NCBI GenBank assembly: GCA_041390105.1
Contig: JAWKQO010000001.1
Location: 994,001 to 1,058,000, forward strand
Length of the DNA: 64,000 nucleotides
Source: Gemmatimonadota bacterium
Lineage (GTDB): Bacteria; Gemmatimonadota; Gemmatimonadetes; Longimicrobiales; Gaopeijiaceae
Direction of reading: 5' to 3'
Of the stretch, positions 36,081 through 45,160 are shown one piece after another. How positions within the stretch are numbered: the stretch's first letter is position 1; every line of letters begins with the position of its first letter. The translations under genes and the position numbers were made by a program. The notes under the pieces are model-generated. The model was not told the origin of the DNA and did no database searches. It worked only from the letters and a program-made list of their open reading frames with translations.

Positions 36081-38751
36081 ACTCCGGCTCCTGGTGGATC
36101 AACGTTCGAGCCGCCCCGCTCATGGGGACGGCGTAGTAGTTGACCGAACATCCAGGTTGGAAGGTCCAACCGATCAGACCCCAGGTTCCGGTCGGGTCAA
36201 CCTCGTAGTACCAGCTGTACACGTCGGTCGCCAGGGTGGTCGCGAAGAAATCGACGTGGTCGACGGAACCGTCGGCCCCACGGGTCACATACAGGTCCAT
36301 CCCTTGGAGCTCGAACGACTCATTGCCGCGGCTGTCCACAACTGTGACGCCGCGCCACGTGACGTCCAGAGTGTCGGTCTCCAGGAAGCGGCGCTCGGCG
36401 ATCGAGTCGAGCGTGCTGACCACCGCGCCGGTATAGTCCATGACGACGGCCCGAGGCTTCAGACCACCGGGCGGAACCTCCGAAAACGAGATCAGCCGGC
36501 CTCCTTGAGCGACCGAGACCCGCTCGGTCACTCCGACATCTCGCCCGGCCAGAGAGATTGTGTGGCCCACGGCTCCGTTCGGATCGGTGAGGAACTGCAG
36601 CTCCGGGCTCGCGCCGCCACCGCCGAGGGCCACGGGATACCCGCAGATGGGGACCTGACCGGGCTTCTCTTTGGCGAGGAGTTGCAGGGAGCCGTAGGCG
36701 TCGAGTTCGCGGATGCTGGTGCCCGCCAAAAGAGGCTTCGGAATCGGCAACGGGGATCCGTTTCGGAACCTTGGGACTTCAGGACCCGCGAGGATCTTCT
36801 GTTTGATTTCCGCCGGCGAGATTGACGGATCCATGGCCTTCAACTGCGCTGCTGCACCCGCGACCAGAGGCGCGGCGAACGACACCGCTGACTCGGGGAT
36901 CTGGGTCCCAGGGACGTGCCACACGCCTGTGCGGTGGGCAACTGGAACCCGGTAGGCCGGGGCTGCGATTTCGGTCCGTCCTTCATAGTACCCCGAGTGG
37001 TCGAACGGCCCTTCGTTCCAGAGGGAGTCCCCGGGCGCAGACCCACTAACGATGAGGATGCGAGACCCGACCTCGGTCCACACGCTATCCGCCAGAACGG
37101 AGACGAATAGTCCGTTCGGTCGGGGGGCGTCATTGCCATCGTTATCCGCCGAGTTGACCCACAGCATTCCGGGGACCTTGGTGAAGAGGCTCCGCATCGC
37201 TTCAGCCACGCGAGCTGCCTCTGTGGAATCCTCGGGGAACCGAGTTGGATCGATCGAGGCCAAGACGATATCGGGCATGAATTCCTTCAACTCAGGAACC
37301 ACCTCCCGCACGAACCGATCGGACGCTTCAACTACTCCAAGGGAATTCAACGAGAGCCTCGAGCGCCAGACCATCCCGGCTATCCCAATCCCGTTGTCAC
37401 CCGGTGCCGTGGCTAGAGACGCAACCCACAGCCCGTGATTCTCGACGGCCGTGGGACCAGCCGGGCCCGAGACTCGATCGACTGAGGCCTGAATGTCCAA
37501 GCCGACCGTGGACAGACTGTCGAACTCAAAATCGATGACCGCGATCCGGGGGACGATTTCGCCGTACATCCCGGTTACACAACCCCATGCCTCAGGTGCA
37601 GATACTGCTCGGAAGGCCCAGGAGTACTCGTCTTCAGCGAGCCAGTCGTTGCGTTGCAGGAGTGGTGCGTCATCCGGCAGACGTAGGTTTTGTTGTGCGG
37701 GGTCGGGTCGGACGCGCTTGTACCGAGGACTGAACCACCGCACATGGGGTGACTCCAACATCTGTTGGAATACGGCTCGCACAGCTGTCCACGTTGGGCC
37801 CGGGTCTGGAATACGGATCGTATACTCGTTGAGGTAAGGCGCCCCTCCGATGACTTGCGCTTGAAAGGCGACCAAGAACGCGTTGATTGTCGCGCCGGGC
37901 GTGTCTTTGTCGAAGCCCACGTCAACGACGGTCCGGTACATCAGTGTGATGGTGTCGCCTGGCGGTGATGAGTAGAGGGTGTCTGGCAGATCCCATGGCG
38001 TGGAGTCTGGGACTGCCGGAGCGAGAGTATCCACGCCAGCCGTCTCCACCTCCACCCGCAGCACCGGCGCATTCACACCCTCCTTGGAGTCGAACTCGAC
38101 CTTCCCGCCACTGTCCTCATCGGTTCTGGCCAGGATCCATCCGAAGTGCGGCGCCGACCCGTTCAGAAACGCCTGGACGTCCGCGGTCACGTCGAACTGG
38201 ACCGACCCCGTCTGGTCGTTGACGAACAGCAGCGTATCGGTGGGCTCACCCGCGAACTCGGTGCCGGGCGCCGCAGCCATGTCCCACTGATCGGCCGGTG
38301 CACAGTCGAACGTGCCGTTCCCTGGGTCGGGGTCGTCGGCGCAGTTGAAGGTCGCTCCCAGTTCGGTCCAGCTCCGCAGCATCCGGTAGGCCCCCACCCA
38401 TCGACCTGACCCACCCCACCCAAAGGCCGTGTCGACGGTCAGCTCCAGGTGGGCGGACGTGAGGGTGCCGGCCCCGACTTCGGCGCGGATGGCGGCCGAG
38501 TCGAATTGCACGAGGCTTCGGTCCCGGCCGTTCTTGCCCCGCACCCAAAGGCGGTCCTGCGTGCCTCGATTGGTGTCAGGGATCGTGGAGCGGATATGGG
38601 TATCCGCGATCGGCGTGAGCTGCGTGACGATGGTGTCGGACGCCTGCAGCAGGCGGGGCGACTCGACCCGGACTGGATCTTGATCCCCGCAGCCCAGGAG
38701 GCAGGCGAGCAGTCCGAGGGAGAGGGGGGCGCTCCTGGCGACTCCGGACAT
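35890..38751 (-). CDS. Subtilisin-like (S8) lipoprotein with N-terminal DNRLRE-like domain, frameshifted near its end
   Basis: The ATG at 38751 has GGAGGG seven bases upstream and opens a lipoprotein signal with lipobox LLGC (Cys21). An in-frame ATG at 38850 would add a second signal-like stretch and is less likely. Residues about 35-260 resemble a DNRLRE adhesion-like domain (LWVRGKNGRDRSLVQFD). The peptidase domain is about 395-650 with divergent triad motifs: D407 in AVIDFEFD, H439 in NHGLWVASL, S624 in VSFAAPLVAG. The remainder is beta-rich. It is a cell-surface protease candidate. Local GC is lower than neighbours (36 and 35 of 60 in two counted lines), suggesting acquired DNA. Confidence 0.75.
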   Translation of the reverse strand: MSGVARSAPLSLGLLACLLGCGDQDPVRVESPRLLQASDTIVTQLTPIADTHIRSTIPDTNRGTQDRLWVRGKNGRDRSLVQFDSAAIRAEVGAGTLTSAHLELTVDTAFGWGGSGRWVGAYRMLRSWTELGATFNCADDPDPGNGTFDCAPADQWDMAAAPGTEFAGEPTDTLLFVNDQTGSVQFDVTADVQAFLNGSAPHFGWILARTDEDSGGKVEFDSKEGVNAPVLRVEVETAGVDTLAPAVPDSTPWDLPDTLYSSPPGDTITLMYRTVVDVGFDKDTPGATINAFLVAFQAQVIGGAPYLNEYTIRIPDPGPTWTAVRAVFQQMLESPHVRWFSPRYKRVRPDPAQQNLRLPDDAPLLQRNDWLAEDEYSWAFRAVSAPEAWGCVTGMYGEIVPRIAVIDFEFDSLSTVGLDIQASVDRVSGPAGPTAVENHGLWVASLATAPGDNGIGIAGMVWRSRLSLNSLGVVEASDRFVREVVPELKEFMPDIVLASIDPTRFPEDSTEAARVAEAMRSLFTKVPGMLWVNSADNDGNDAPRPNGLFVSVLADSVWTEVGSRILIVSGSAPGDSLWNEGPFDHSGYYEGRTEIAAPAYRVPVAHRTGVWHVPGTQIPESAVSFAAPLVAGAAAQLKAMDPSISPAEIKQKILAGPEVPRFRNGSPLPIPKPLLAGTSIRELDAYGSLQLLAKEKPGQVPICGYPVALGGGGASPELQFLTDPNGAVGHTISLAGRDVGVTERVSVAQGGRLISFSEVPPGGLKPRAVVMDYTGAVVSTLDSIAERRFLETDTLDVTWRGVTVVDSRGNESFELQGMDLYVTRGADGSVDHVDFFATTLATDVYSWYYEVDPTGTWGLIGWTFQPGCSVNYYAVPMSGAARTLIHQEPECDVFPSGAAWRQRGGLRSDLRSIRREFSQYPSAALRPDHGAGHRAGRAERCGRPPHGGRLPRR

Positions 38752-38971
38752 GGCTGTGCCCTCCAGAACCAACGGCGGGGGCGCCGCCATGGCCGGTTCG
38801 GCCATGTGCGCCCACACCAGGGAGATGAGGATTGGGTAGGTTAGCCGCATACCCCCCCCCCTTTGGCAATGTCTGGATGGGACAGATTCCGGGTACCCCG
38901 CAGCTTGGGCGCCCTCCATTCAGTATCGGTGCAAGGGCTGGACCGTTCCCTCAGGGGGCCGCGGGCCCTTC

Positions 38972-40393
38972 CTACGCCCCGGTGATTCCTGGTGAGCCCA
39001 CCGTCCGGATCCCGAGTCTCTCCTCCATCATCGCCACTTCCCCTCGTGTGCGTCGCTTCAGGGGTGGCACGTTGGGGAGGACCCGTCCGGTAGGATCGTA
39101 GAACGTCGCTCGACCGTCCGAGGTTAGCTCGACACGGTACCCGTCCTCGTGGAGCATGCGGTGGTGCTGACGGCAGGTCAGGATCAGGTTGTGGAGCGCC
39201 GTGTGACCCCCATCGGCCCAGTGCTGGATGTGATGTGCGTCCGTGAACCGCCGGCCGCAGCCGGGGAACCGACAGCCGCGGTCGCGGGCCTCCAGCGCGC
39301 GCCGGATCGCCGGCGGGATCGTGCGGGTCTTGCGGCCCACGTCGAGCACGCGTCCGTTCGGGTTCCTCGCGATCCGTACCAAGCTGGCGTCGCAGGACAG
39401 ACGCCGTGACGTTGCCGCGGCAACGCGAGTGCCGTCCTCCAACTCCGACATCCCAGGTTCTGCATTCGCCGCGAGCGTGTCCGCCTCCACGTGTAGCACC
39501 ACCTGGTAACGCTCCGCTCGTGCGGCGCTCACCGGGGCGTCTGGGCCCCCTCCCTCCTGATCCAGCCCAGCGGCCAGAGCTCGCTCGGCAACCAGCCCGA
39601 TCGCGTCCGCACGCTTCTGTTCCGGCCTGAGCTTGTCGGAGCCCTCGACCTCCGGCCCCTTCCAGAACAATGCTTCGCTCGCGGCCTCCAGCGCGCGCTG
39701 CAGCAGTGCGCCCACCTCCGGGTCCAGCCGGCCCCTCACTAGGTACATGCCGTCCTCGTCCGGAAAGACCGAGAGCGACCGGCTCTGATGGCGCAGCCGT
39801 TCACGCTCCGCTTCGTCCAACCGGCTGTGTCGCTTCCAGCCGCGCACCACTCGTTCGAGCTGGTGGGCCGTGGAGGTGAGCGCGATCTCCAGCAGCTCGG
39901 TCTCGTTGTCGGCGTCCGCCACGCGGGTGAGCGCCCGCACCTTGGAGAACGATAGATCGCCCTGTTGCAGGGCGGAGCTGATCTGGGGCAAGCTCGTGAG
40001 CGCGCGAGCCGCGCGCACCTTCTCGCGGGCCGATCCCAGATCGATGCCCGTGCGCCAGGCCAGCCAGTGCGCGCAGGTGATGTGGCCGGACAGCTCCCAG
40101 CCGCGGCGTCGGTCGAACTCGGCGATCAGTGTGAGCTGACGATGGGTGGCCGAGCTGATCTGCGCGGCGAGCGAGGCAATCTCGTCGCTCAGGTCTTCGA
40201 GGGCGTCCAGCTCGGAGGTGGAGAGAACGAAGGGCGAGGCGTGAAGGCCCTCCCGATCCTGGTTCGGGGATCCGACAGAGTCGAGGCTCGTGACGGAGGT
40301 GGAACCCGGCGCGAGCGCCAGCGCCGGCCCCGACGCAAGGGCGGACGTGACGGTAGAGCCGACCGACGAAGCGGACGCAGGAGCGAAACCCAT
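38972..40393 (-). CDS. DUF222 / HNH endonuclease family protein
   Basis: 473 residues. The N-terminal 40 are Ser/Ala-rich. DUF222 occupies about 55-340 (HITCAHWLAWRTGIDLGSAR, LSFSKVRALTRV). The C-terminal HNH nuclease has the zinc cysteines in CRFPGCGRRF and the active-site run DAHHIQHWADGG, then HNLILTCRQHHRMLHEDG. Such 13E12-type proteins are abundant and variably present in high-GC bacteria and often act as mobile or group-II-like passengers; the biological role is uncertain. It lies in the accessory stretch beside the frameshifted subtilase. Confidence 0.9.
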   Translation of the reverse strand: MGFAPASASSVGSTVTSALASGPALALAPGSTSVTSLDSVGSPNQDREGLHASPFVLSTSELDALEDLSDEIASLAAQISSATHRQLTLIAEFDRRRGWELSGHITCAHWLAWRTGIDLGSAREKVRAARALTSLPQISSALQQGDLSFSKVRALTRVADADNETELLEIALTSTAHQLERVVRGWKRHSRLDEAERERLRHQSRSLSVFPDEDGMYLVRGRLDPEVGALLQRALEAASEALFWKGPEVEGSDKLRPEQKRADAIGLVAERALAAGLDQEGGGPDAPVSAARAERYQVVLHVEADTLAANAEPGMSELEDGTRVAAATSRRLSCDASLVRIARNPNGRVLDVGRKTRTIPPAIRRALEARDRGCRFPGCGRRFTDAHHIQHWADGGHTALHNLILTCRQHHRMLHEDGYRVELTSDGRATFYDPTGRVLPNVPPLKRRTRGEVAMMEERLGIRTVGSPGITGA

Positions 40394-40734
40394 GATGAAA
40401 CACCTGTGAAGCCGGGGGAGACGAGACGCCGCGCGGGACCGGCGATCGTCAAAGATACGAGTGGGTTGCGCGGCCTCTCAGGCGGCTGCAGGACGCAGAA
40501 ACGCGCGGCAGGAGGATGTAGGAGGGTAGGGTGTGCGGTGAAGTAGCGCACGACGGCGGGCACCCTTGCCCAGAGACGCGAATGAAGGGCGTCTCGGATC
40601 ACCCCGACCACGAGCAGCCCGATCCGTCCATGGCAGAATGGGACAGGAGTGGCGGAAGGCCCCGCCAGGCGGTCAACAGCAGAATGGGACCGAAGTGCGG
40701 GAGATCTCGTTCGACGGGTGGACCCTCAGGCGGC
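40394..40734. repeat. 341-bp non-coding stretch with a repeated 12-mer
   Basis: No gene is supported here. The only structure seen is GCAGAATGGGAC at 40633-40644 and again at 40679-40690, 46 bases apart, with similar flanks (about 19 matching bases in each copy). The region must hold the promoter of the HNH gene, which I could not pinpoint, and the 3' end of the SDR transcript. Confidence 0.4.
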
Positions 40735-41493
40735 TCAGCGCTGCCCTTCCAGCAGCCGATCATACAACCCCCGCGGCAACAGCCTCCCCAGCCGCGCCGC
40801 CATCGCCACCGGAAACGGGAACGAGAACGACTTCCTGCGCGCCAGGATCGCGCGGGTCATGCGCTCCACGGCGTCGTCCAGCTCCAACCCGAAGGGCCGC
40901 TTGGCGAAGCTGTGCTCGGTCATGGGCGTGCGCACCCAGCCCGGGTTGATCACGGTGACATCCACGCCGGTACCCCGCAGCTCGATGCGCAACGATTCGA
41001 AATAAGAAGTCATGGCCGCTTTGGAGGACGCGTAGGCCGCTCGGAAGGGCAGTCCGCCGTATCCAGCCACGCTGCTCACGCACACCAGGTGCCCCCTGCC
41101 CTCCTCCAGCATGCGGGGCAACACCGGATCCACAAAGTGCACGGCGCCCAGCACGTTCACGTCGTAGACGCGCCGCACGGCAGCCGCGTCCACCGGCCGT
41201 TGGGTGCGCTCCTGCTGCACACCCGCGTTGGCCACCAACAGATCCACGGGCCCCAGCTCCGCTTCGCAGCGACGCACCGCGTCCAGGGCGGCAGCGGCGT
41301 CGGCGACGTCACAGGGGATGGCCAGGGACCGACAGCCGTGGCCGGTCACGGCATCGGCCACCTGCTCCAGCAGGTCGGAGCGTCGGGCCACCAGCGCGAG
41401 GTCGAAGCCCTCACGGGCCAACGCGCGAGCGAGTCCGCTCCCGAGTCCGGAAGACGCCCCGGTGATCAACGCCACGCCCACGGGCCCCTCCAC
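40735..41493 (-). CDS. Short-chain dehydrogenase/reductase
   Basis: From the GTG at 41493 the protein has 252 residues. The frame remains open into the tRNA gene, so that extension cannot be real. SDR motifs: cofactor loop TGASSGLG (11-18), NNAG equivalent VANAGVQ, catalytic Ser and YxxxK in SSVAGYGGLPFRAAYASSK, and INPGWVRTPM. It is an NAD(P)-dependent oxidoreductase with unknown substrate. The C-terminal FSFPFPVAMAARLGRLLPRG is typical of the SDR group that also includes many membrane-near enzymes. Confidence 0.9.
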   Translation of the reverse strand: MEGPVGVALITGASSGLGSGLARALAREGFDLALVARRSDLLEQVADAVTGHGCRSLAIPCDVADAAAALDAVRRCEAELGPVDLLVANAGVQQERTQRPVDAAAVRRVYDVNVLGAVHFVDPVLPRMLEEGRGHLVCVSSVAGYGGLPFRAAYASSKAAMTSYFESLRIELRGTGVDVTVINPGWVRTPMTEHSFAKRPFGLELDDAVERMTRAILARRKSFSFPFPVAMAARLGRLLPRGLYDRLLEGQR

Positions 41494-41510
41494 GACGGGA
41501 GAACGAAAAA

Positions 41511-41529
41511 GGGGTCCGGAGCGGACCCC
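41511..41529 (-). terminator. Rho-independent terminator of the tRNA gene
   Basis: A perfect 7-bp stem (41511-41517 with 41523-41529) and five-base loop are followed in the transcription direction by five T residues (41506-41510 on the plus strand are A). It lies ten bases after the tRNA end and is the clearest intrinsic terminator in the window. Confidence 0.85.
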
Positions 41530-41538
41530 TTGGGCGGA

Positions 41539-41612
41539 TGCCGGAGGAGGGACTCGAACCCCCGACACGCGGATTATGATTCCGCTGCTCTAACCGACTG
41601 AGCTACTCCGGC
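41539..41612 (-). tRNA. tRNA-Met (CAT), elongator type
   Basis: A 74-base cloverleaf. Acceptor GCCGGAG pairs with CTCCGGC, with discriminator A. The D-stem is GCTC/GAGC. The anticodon stem is GCGGA/TCCGC with loop ATCATAA, so the anticodon is CAT. The T-stem contains one G-T pair and the loop starts TTCGA. The first base pair is G-C, not the C-A mismatch of bacterial initiator tRNA, so it is elongator Met or possibly Ile2(CAT). CCA is not encoded. Promoter and terminator are both visible. Confidence 0.93.
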
Positions 41613-41623
41613 GAAGGGCAGGA

Positions 41624-41652
41624 AACCTAATCCCGCCCTCTGGGGTTGCCAA
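41624..41652 (-). promoter_or_regulatory. Promoter of the tRNA-Met gene
   Basis: On the minus strand TTGGCA (41647-41652) stands 17 bases before TAGGTT (41624-41629). Transcription would start about 41617, five bases before the mature tRNA. Confidence 0.55.
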
Positions 41653-41724
41653 CCCTGGAACCCGGGCCTTTCCGTTCGGAACCGGGGCCGTTCCGTTCCC
41701 CGCGCGCGATCCAGGAGGACCCCG

Positions 41725-42687
41725 ATGGACCTGCTCCCCTTCCTCTGGCCGGTGGTGGCCGTGGCCGGTGTCGGCGTCCTGACCGGCTTCCGCATCCTGT
41801 GGGAGTACGAGCGCGGCGTCGTGTTCCGCTTGGGCAAGCTCAAGCGCGCCAAAGGGCCGGGCCTGGTGTTCCTGGTGCCGTTCGGGATCGAACGGCTCCG
41901 GAAGATGGACCTGCGCATCGTCGCGCTGGACATCGCGCCCCAGGATACGATCACCAAGGACAACGTCAGCGTGAAGGTCAACGCCGTCGTCTATTTTCGG
42001 GTTTCCGACCCGGCCAAGGCGGTCGTCGAGATCGAAGACTACTACTTCGCCACCAGTCAGTTGGCCCAGACCACGCTGCGCAGCGTGATCGGTCAGTCCG
42101 AGCTCGACGAGCTGCTCGCCGAACGCGAACAGATCAACGAGATCGTGCGCGGCATCATCGACCAGGGCACCGACCCGTGGGGGATCGAGGTCACGGGCGT
42201 CGAGATCAAGGACATCGACCTGCCCCAGGAGATGAAGCGCGCCATGGCCAAACAAGCCGAGGCCGAGCGCGAGCGGCGCGGCAAGGTCATCGCCGCGGAA
42301 GGGGAGTACCAGGCCTCCAAGAAGCTGGCCCTGGCCGCCGACGTGATCTCGAAACACCCGGCCGCGCTGCAACTGCGCTTCCTGCAGACCGCGGTAGAGG
42401 TCGCTGCCGAGAACAACTCCACCACCCTGTTCCCCATTCCCATCGACCTGTTCCGTCCTCTGATCGAGAAGGCCACCGGTGTGAAGGGCGGCGGCATTCC
42501 CTTGGACGAAGACGAGGAGGCGGGGGAAGGTGAAGACGCGGAGGAAGGCTCTGTGCGAGCGCTCCCCGATGGCGCCGAGCGCGCGGCCCTGGCCTCGGCT
42601 GCCAAGAAGGCGTTGGGTCTCGAACCCGGCGACGCGCGTCGGCGCGCCCGCCTCCCGGCGAGCGACGACGACAACTCAGAGGAGTGA
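41725..42687 (+). CDS. Slipin-family SPFH/band 7 membrane protein
   Basis: 320 residues with an AGGAGG ribosome-binding site before the ATG. One N-terminal transmembrane segment (about 6-24), then the SPFH domain (about 26-215): ERGVVFRLGKLKRAKGPGLVF, VKVNAVVYFRVSDPAKAV, and the helical tail MAKQAEAERERRGKVIAAEGE. The final 60 residues are acidic. Slipins are scaffold proteins in detergent-resistant membrane domains, often paired with an NfeD protein; none is adjacent here. It is divergent from the tRNA gene and convergent with ftsB. Confidence 0.92.
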   Translation: MDLLPFLWPVVAVAGVGVLTGFRILWEYERGVVFRLGKLKRAKGPGLVFLVPFGIERLRKMDLRIVALDIAPQDTITKDNVSVKVNAVVYFRVSDPAKAVVEIEDYYFATSQLAQTTLRSVIGQSELDELLAEREQINEIVRGIIDQGTDPWGIEVTGVEIKDIDLPQEMKRAMAKQAEAERERRGKVIAAEGEYQASKKLALAADVISKHPAALQLRFLQTAVEVAAENNSTTLFPIPIDLFRPLIEKATGVKGGGIPLDEDEEAGEGEDAEEGSVRALPDGAERAALASAAKKALGLEPGDARRRARLPASDDDNSEE

Positions 42688-42703
42688 GCCCGGCGGGCTG
42701 CGC

Positions 42704-43060
42704 TCAGCTCTCGCTGTCCGTGCGCGGCTCTCGGTCTTCGTCGGGGGGCCCGCCCGAATCGGGCGCGACCTGATAGAGCACTTCCCCGTCGCGAATGAAC
42801 CCGAAGCGCTCGCGCGCAATGCGCTCGAGCACGGCCGGATCGTTGTTCAGCGAGTCCGCCCACGCCCTCAGCGAGTCGTTCACGTGGCGCAGGCGCGCCA
42901 GCTCGGCTTCGGTTTCCTCGATCTCTGCGCGCGCTCGCCGCACGTCGAAGATCGTGTACTCCCCTCCGAACACCACGAAGTAGAGCGCGATGCCGAAGAC
43001 CGCCGGAAGCAGATAGCGTCCCCAGCGACGGGGAGGCCGAGGCTCGCTCGGGCGACTCAT
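42704..43060 (-). CDS. ftsB: FtsB/DivIC septum formation initiator
   Basis: 118 residues. A basic Pro-rich head, one transmembrane helix (about 16-34, YLLPAVFGIALYFVVFGGE), a coiled coil (about 38-75, VRRARAEIEETEAELARLRHVND), then the family C-terminus (DPAVLERIARERFGFIRDGEVLYQV) and an acidic tail. It joins FtsL and FtsQ in the divisome. It overlaps the enolase stop by four bases (ATGA), the widespread eno-ftsB pair. Confidence 0.92.
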   Translation of the reverse strand: MSRPSEPRPPRRWGRYLLPAVFGIALYFVVFGGEYTIFDVRRARAEIEETEAELARLRHVNDSLRAWADSLNNDPAVLERIARERFGFIRDGEVLYQVAPDSGGPPDEDREPRTDSES

Positions 43061-44334
43061 CCCCAGAGGCTCCTCCCGGGATAGCGCGCCCGGCTTCCCA
43101 ACTCCTCCTCGATGCGCAGAAGCTGGTTGTACTTGGCTACTCGATCCGTGCGGCTCGCACTTCCGGTCTTGATCTGTCCGGCACCGGTCGCCACGGCCAG
43201 GTCGGCGATGAACGTGTCTTCCGTCTCACCCGAGCGGTGGGAGATCACCGAGCGGTAGCCTGCCCGGGTGGCGAGGCCGATGGCCTCCAGCGTCTCGGTC
43301 AGCGTGCCGATCTGATTCACCTTGATCAGGATGGCATTGGCCACTCCCTGGTCGATGCCTCTCTGCAAGCGTTCCGAGTTCGTCACGAAGAGGTCGTCGC
43401 CCACCAGTTGGCAGCGGCTCCCCACAGCATCGGTGAGCGCCTTCCAACCCGCCCAGTCGTTCTCGTCCAGCGCGTCCTCGATCGACCGGATCGGATAGCG
43501 CTCGACCCAGTCGCTCCAGAACTCGACCATCCCGGCGGCGTCGCGCCGCTCCCCGCCCGACCAGGGAAACTCGTAGCCGCCGTTCCGGAACAACTCGCTC
43601 GCGGCCGCGTCGATGGCCAGCACGATGTCGTCGCCCACGCGGTAGCCGGCCTTGGCGATCGCTTCCAGCACCACCTCCACCGCTTCTTCGTTGCTCCCCA
43701 GGTCCGGAGCGAACCCACCCTCGTCACCGACCGCGGTGTTCTTTCCTTGGGAGGAGAGGACCTTCTTCAACGAATGGAACACTTCGGTGCCCATGCGCAG
43801 CCCCTCCGAGAAGGAGCTGGCCCCGATGGGCATGACCATGAACTCCTGCAGGTCGACGTTGTTGGGAGCATGCGCCCCGCCGTTGAGGATGTTCATCATC
43901 GGCACGGGAAGCAGGGTTGCCTCGGGGCCCCCCAGATAGCGGTACAAGGGCTGTCCCGCGGCAGCGGCTGCGGCACGCGCCGTGGCCATCGAGACGGCGA
44001 GCAGCGCGTTGGCGCCCAGGCGGCCCTTGTTGGGGGTGCCGTCCACTTCGATCATCCGTCGATCGAGCGCGGACTGGTCGGACGCCTCCATGCCCAGGAC
44101 CGCCGCGCGCAGCTCTCCACTAACGTTGGCCACCGCGGAGCGCACTCCCTTCCCCACATAGCGGCCCTTGTCCCCGTCCCGTAGCTCGACGGCCTCGTGC
44201 TCGCCCGTGGACGCTCCGCTGGGTACGGCCGCCCGACCCTGGGTGCCTCCCTCCAGGACCACGTCGGCCTCGACCGTGGGGTTGCCCCTGGAATCCAGGA
44301 TCTCGCGGGCACGGACTTCGATGATCTTCGGCAA
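43057..44334 (-). CDS. eno: Enolase
   Basis: 425 residues. It starts with TTG at 44334, preceded by GGGAG. Family landmarks: PSGASTGEHEAVELRDGD, the flexible loop region, metal/catalytic residues in GDDLFVTN, KVNQIGTLTETLEAI and VISHRSGETEDTFIADLAVA. It interconverts 2-phosphoglycerate and phosphoenolpyruvate; it may also join the RNA degradosome in some bacteria. It is translationally coupled to ftsB. Confidence 0.97.
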   Translation of the reverse strand: MPKIIEVRAREILDSRGNPTVEADVVLEGGTQGRAAVPSGASTGEHEAVELRDGDKGRYVGKGVRSAVANVSGELRAAVLGMEASDQSALDRRMIEVDGTPNKGRLGANALLAVSMATARAAAAAAGQPLYRYLGGPEATLLPVPMMNILNGGAHAPNNVDLQEFMVMPIGASSFSEGLRMGTEVFHSLKKVLSSQGKNTAVGDEGGFAPDLGSNEEAVEVVLEAIAKAGYRVGDDIVLAIDAAASELFRNGGYEFPWSGGERRDAAGMVEFWSDWVERYPIRSIEDALDENDWAGWKALTDAVGSRCQLVGDDLFVTNSERLQRGIDQGVANAILIKVNQIGTLTETLEAIGLATRAGYRSVISHRSGETEDTFIADLAVATGAGQIKTGSASRTDRVAKYNQLLRIEEELGSRARYPGRSLWG

Positions 44335-44403
44335 CGGACTACTCCCTGGTGTTTCTCTGTGTGCACGCTTGGGGCCCGCGACGCGCGAGCCTCGAGACTC
44401 CGC

Positions 44404-45159
44404 CTACTCCGGGGCTGCGAACTCACCGACCGGCGAGCTGCCCCCGCCGATGGACTCCTTGAGCTCCGCCACCGCCCTGTACGACCGCTGGAGCAACGCT
44501 TCACGGTCCTCGTGTGTCAAGCCCTTGGTGGGGATGGACTCGCCCACCTTGATGCGAATGCGTCCCGGTCGGATGAAGAAGCTGCCCTTGGGCATGACCG
44601 GTCGCGTTCCGCTGATGGCGATGGGCACGATCGGGACCTGCGCCTGGATGCCCAGCACGAAGGCGCCCTTCTTGAAGGGCTGCAACGCGCCGGTGGGCGA
44701 GCGCGTGCCTTCCGGGAAAAGCACGATGGTCAGCCGATCGGAGCGGATGCGCCCCGCCGCCTCCTGCAACGAGTGCACGGCCGAGCCCCGGTCGGACCGG
44801 TCCACCGAGATGTGCCCGCACATCCGCCACGCTTGTCCGAAGATCGGGATGCGGGCCAACTCCTTCTTGGCCACGAAGCGGAAACGCCCGGGAAGATGTC
44901 CGAGCACCGCGAAGACATCGAACCAGGATTCGTGATTGCCGACCAGGATGTGGGGCTGGTCGGGATCGATGTGCTCGGCGCCCTCCACCTCGACCGTGCT
45001 GCCCGAGGCCCGCACGATCTTCTGACCCCAGCGCCGGGCCAGTTGGTCGCACCGGCACAGTGCCTTGGCGGGACGGAACAACCCCGTGAGCAGCGCCCAG
45101 CTGGCGTAGGCGGCCGTGAGCAGCGCCCCATAGGTCAACACCCAGGCCGTTCGCAACAT
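44404..45159 (-). CDS. plsC: 1-acyl-sn-glycerol-3-phosphate acyltransferase
   Basis: 251 residues from the ATG at 45159, one base after the thiL stop. Membrane-anchored N-terminus (about 5-28). Acyltransferase motifs are NHESWFD (H76 to D81) and FPEGTRS (148-154), then KKGAFVLGIQAQVPIVPIAI. It acylates lysophosphatidate to phosphatidate at the inner membrane. An 'open' N-terminal extension to 45312 covers thiL and is not real. Confidence 0.92.
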   Translation of the reverse strand: MLRTAWVLTYGALLTAAYASWALLTGLFRPAKALCRCDQLARRWGQKIVRASGSTVEVEGAEHIDPDQPHILVGNHESWFDVFAVLGHLPGRFRFVAKKELARIPIFGQAWRMCGHISVDRSDRGSAVHSLQEAAGRIRSDRLTIVLFPEGTRSPTGALQPFKKGAFVLGIQAQVPIVPIAISGTRPVMPKGSFFIRPGRIRIKVGESIPTKGLTHEDREALLQRSYRAVAELKESIGGGSSPVGEFAAPE

Positions 45160-45160
45160 C

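Noticed and set aside
41494..41568. Extension of the SDR frame into the tRNA gene
   Set aside because: The tRNA and its terminator occupy this stretch; a GTG at 41493 gives a normal SDR N-terminus.
41539..41612. Initiator tRNA-fMet
   Set aside because: The first pair is G-C and not the mismatch expected in bacterial initiator tRNA; elongator Met (or Ile2) is more likely.
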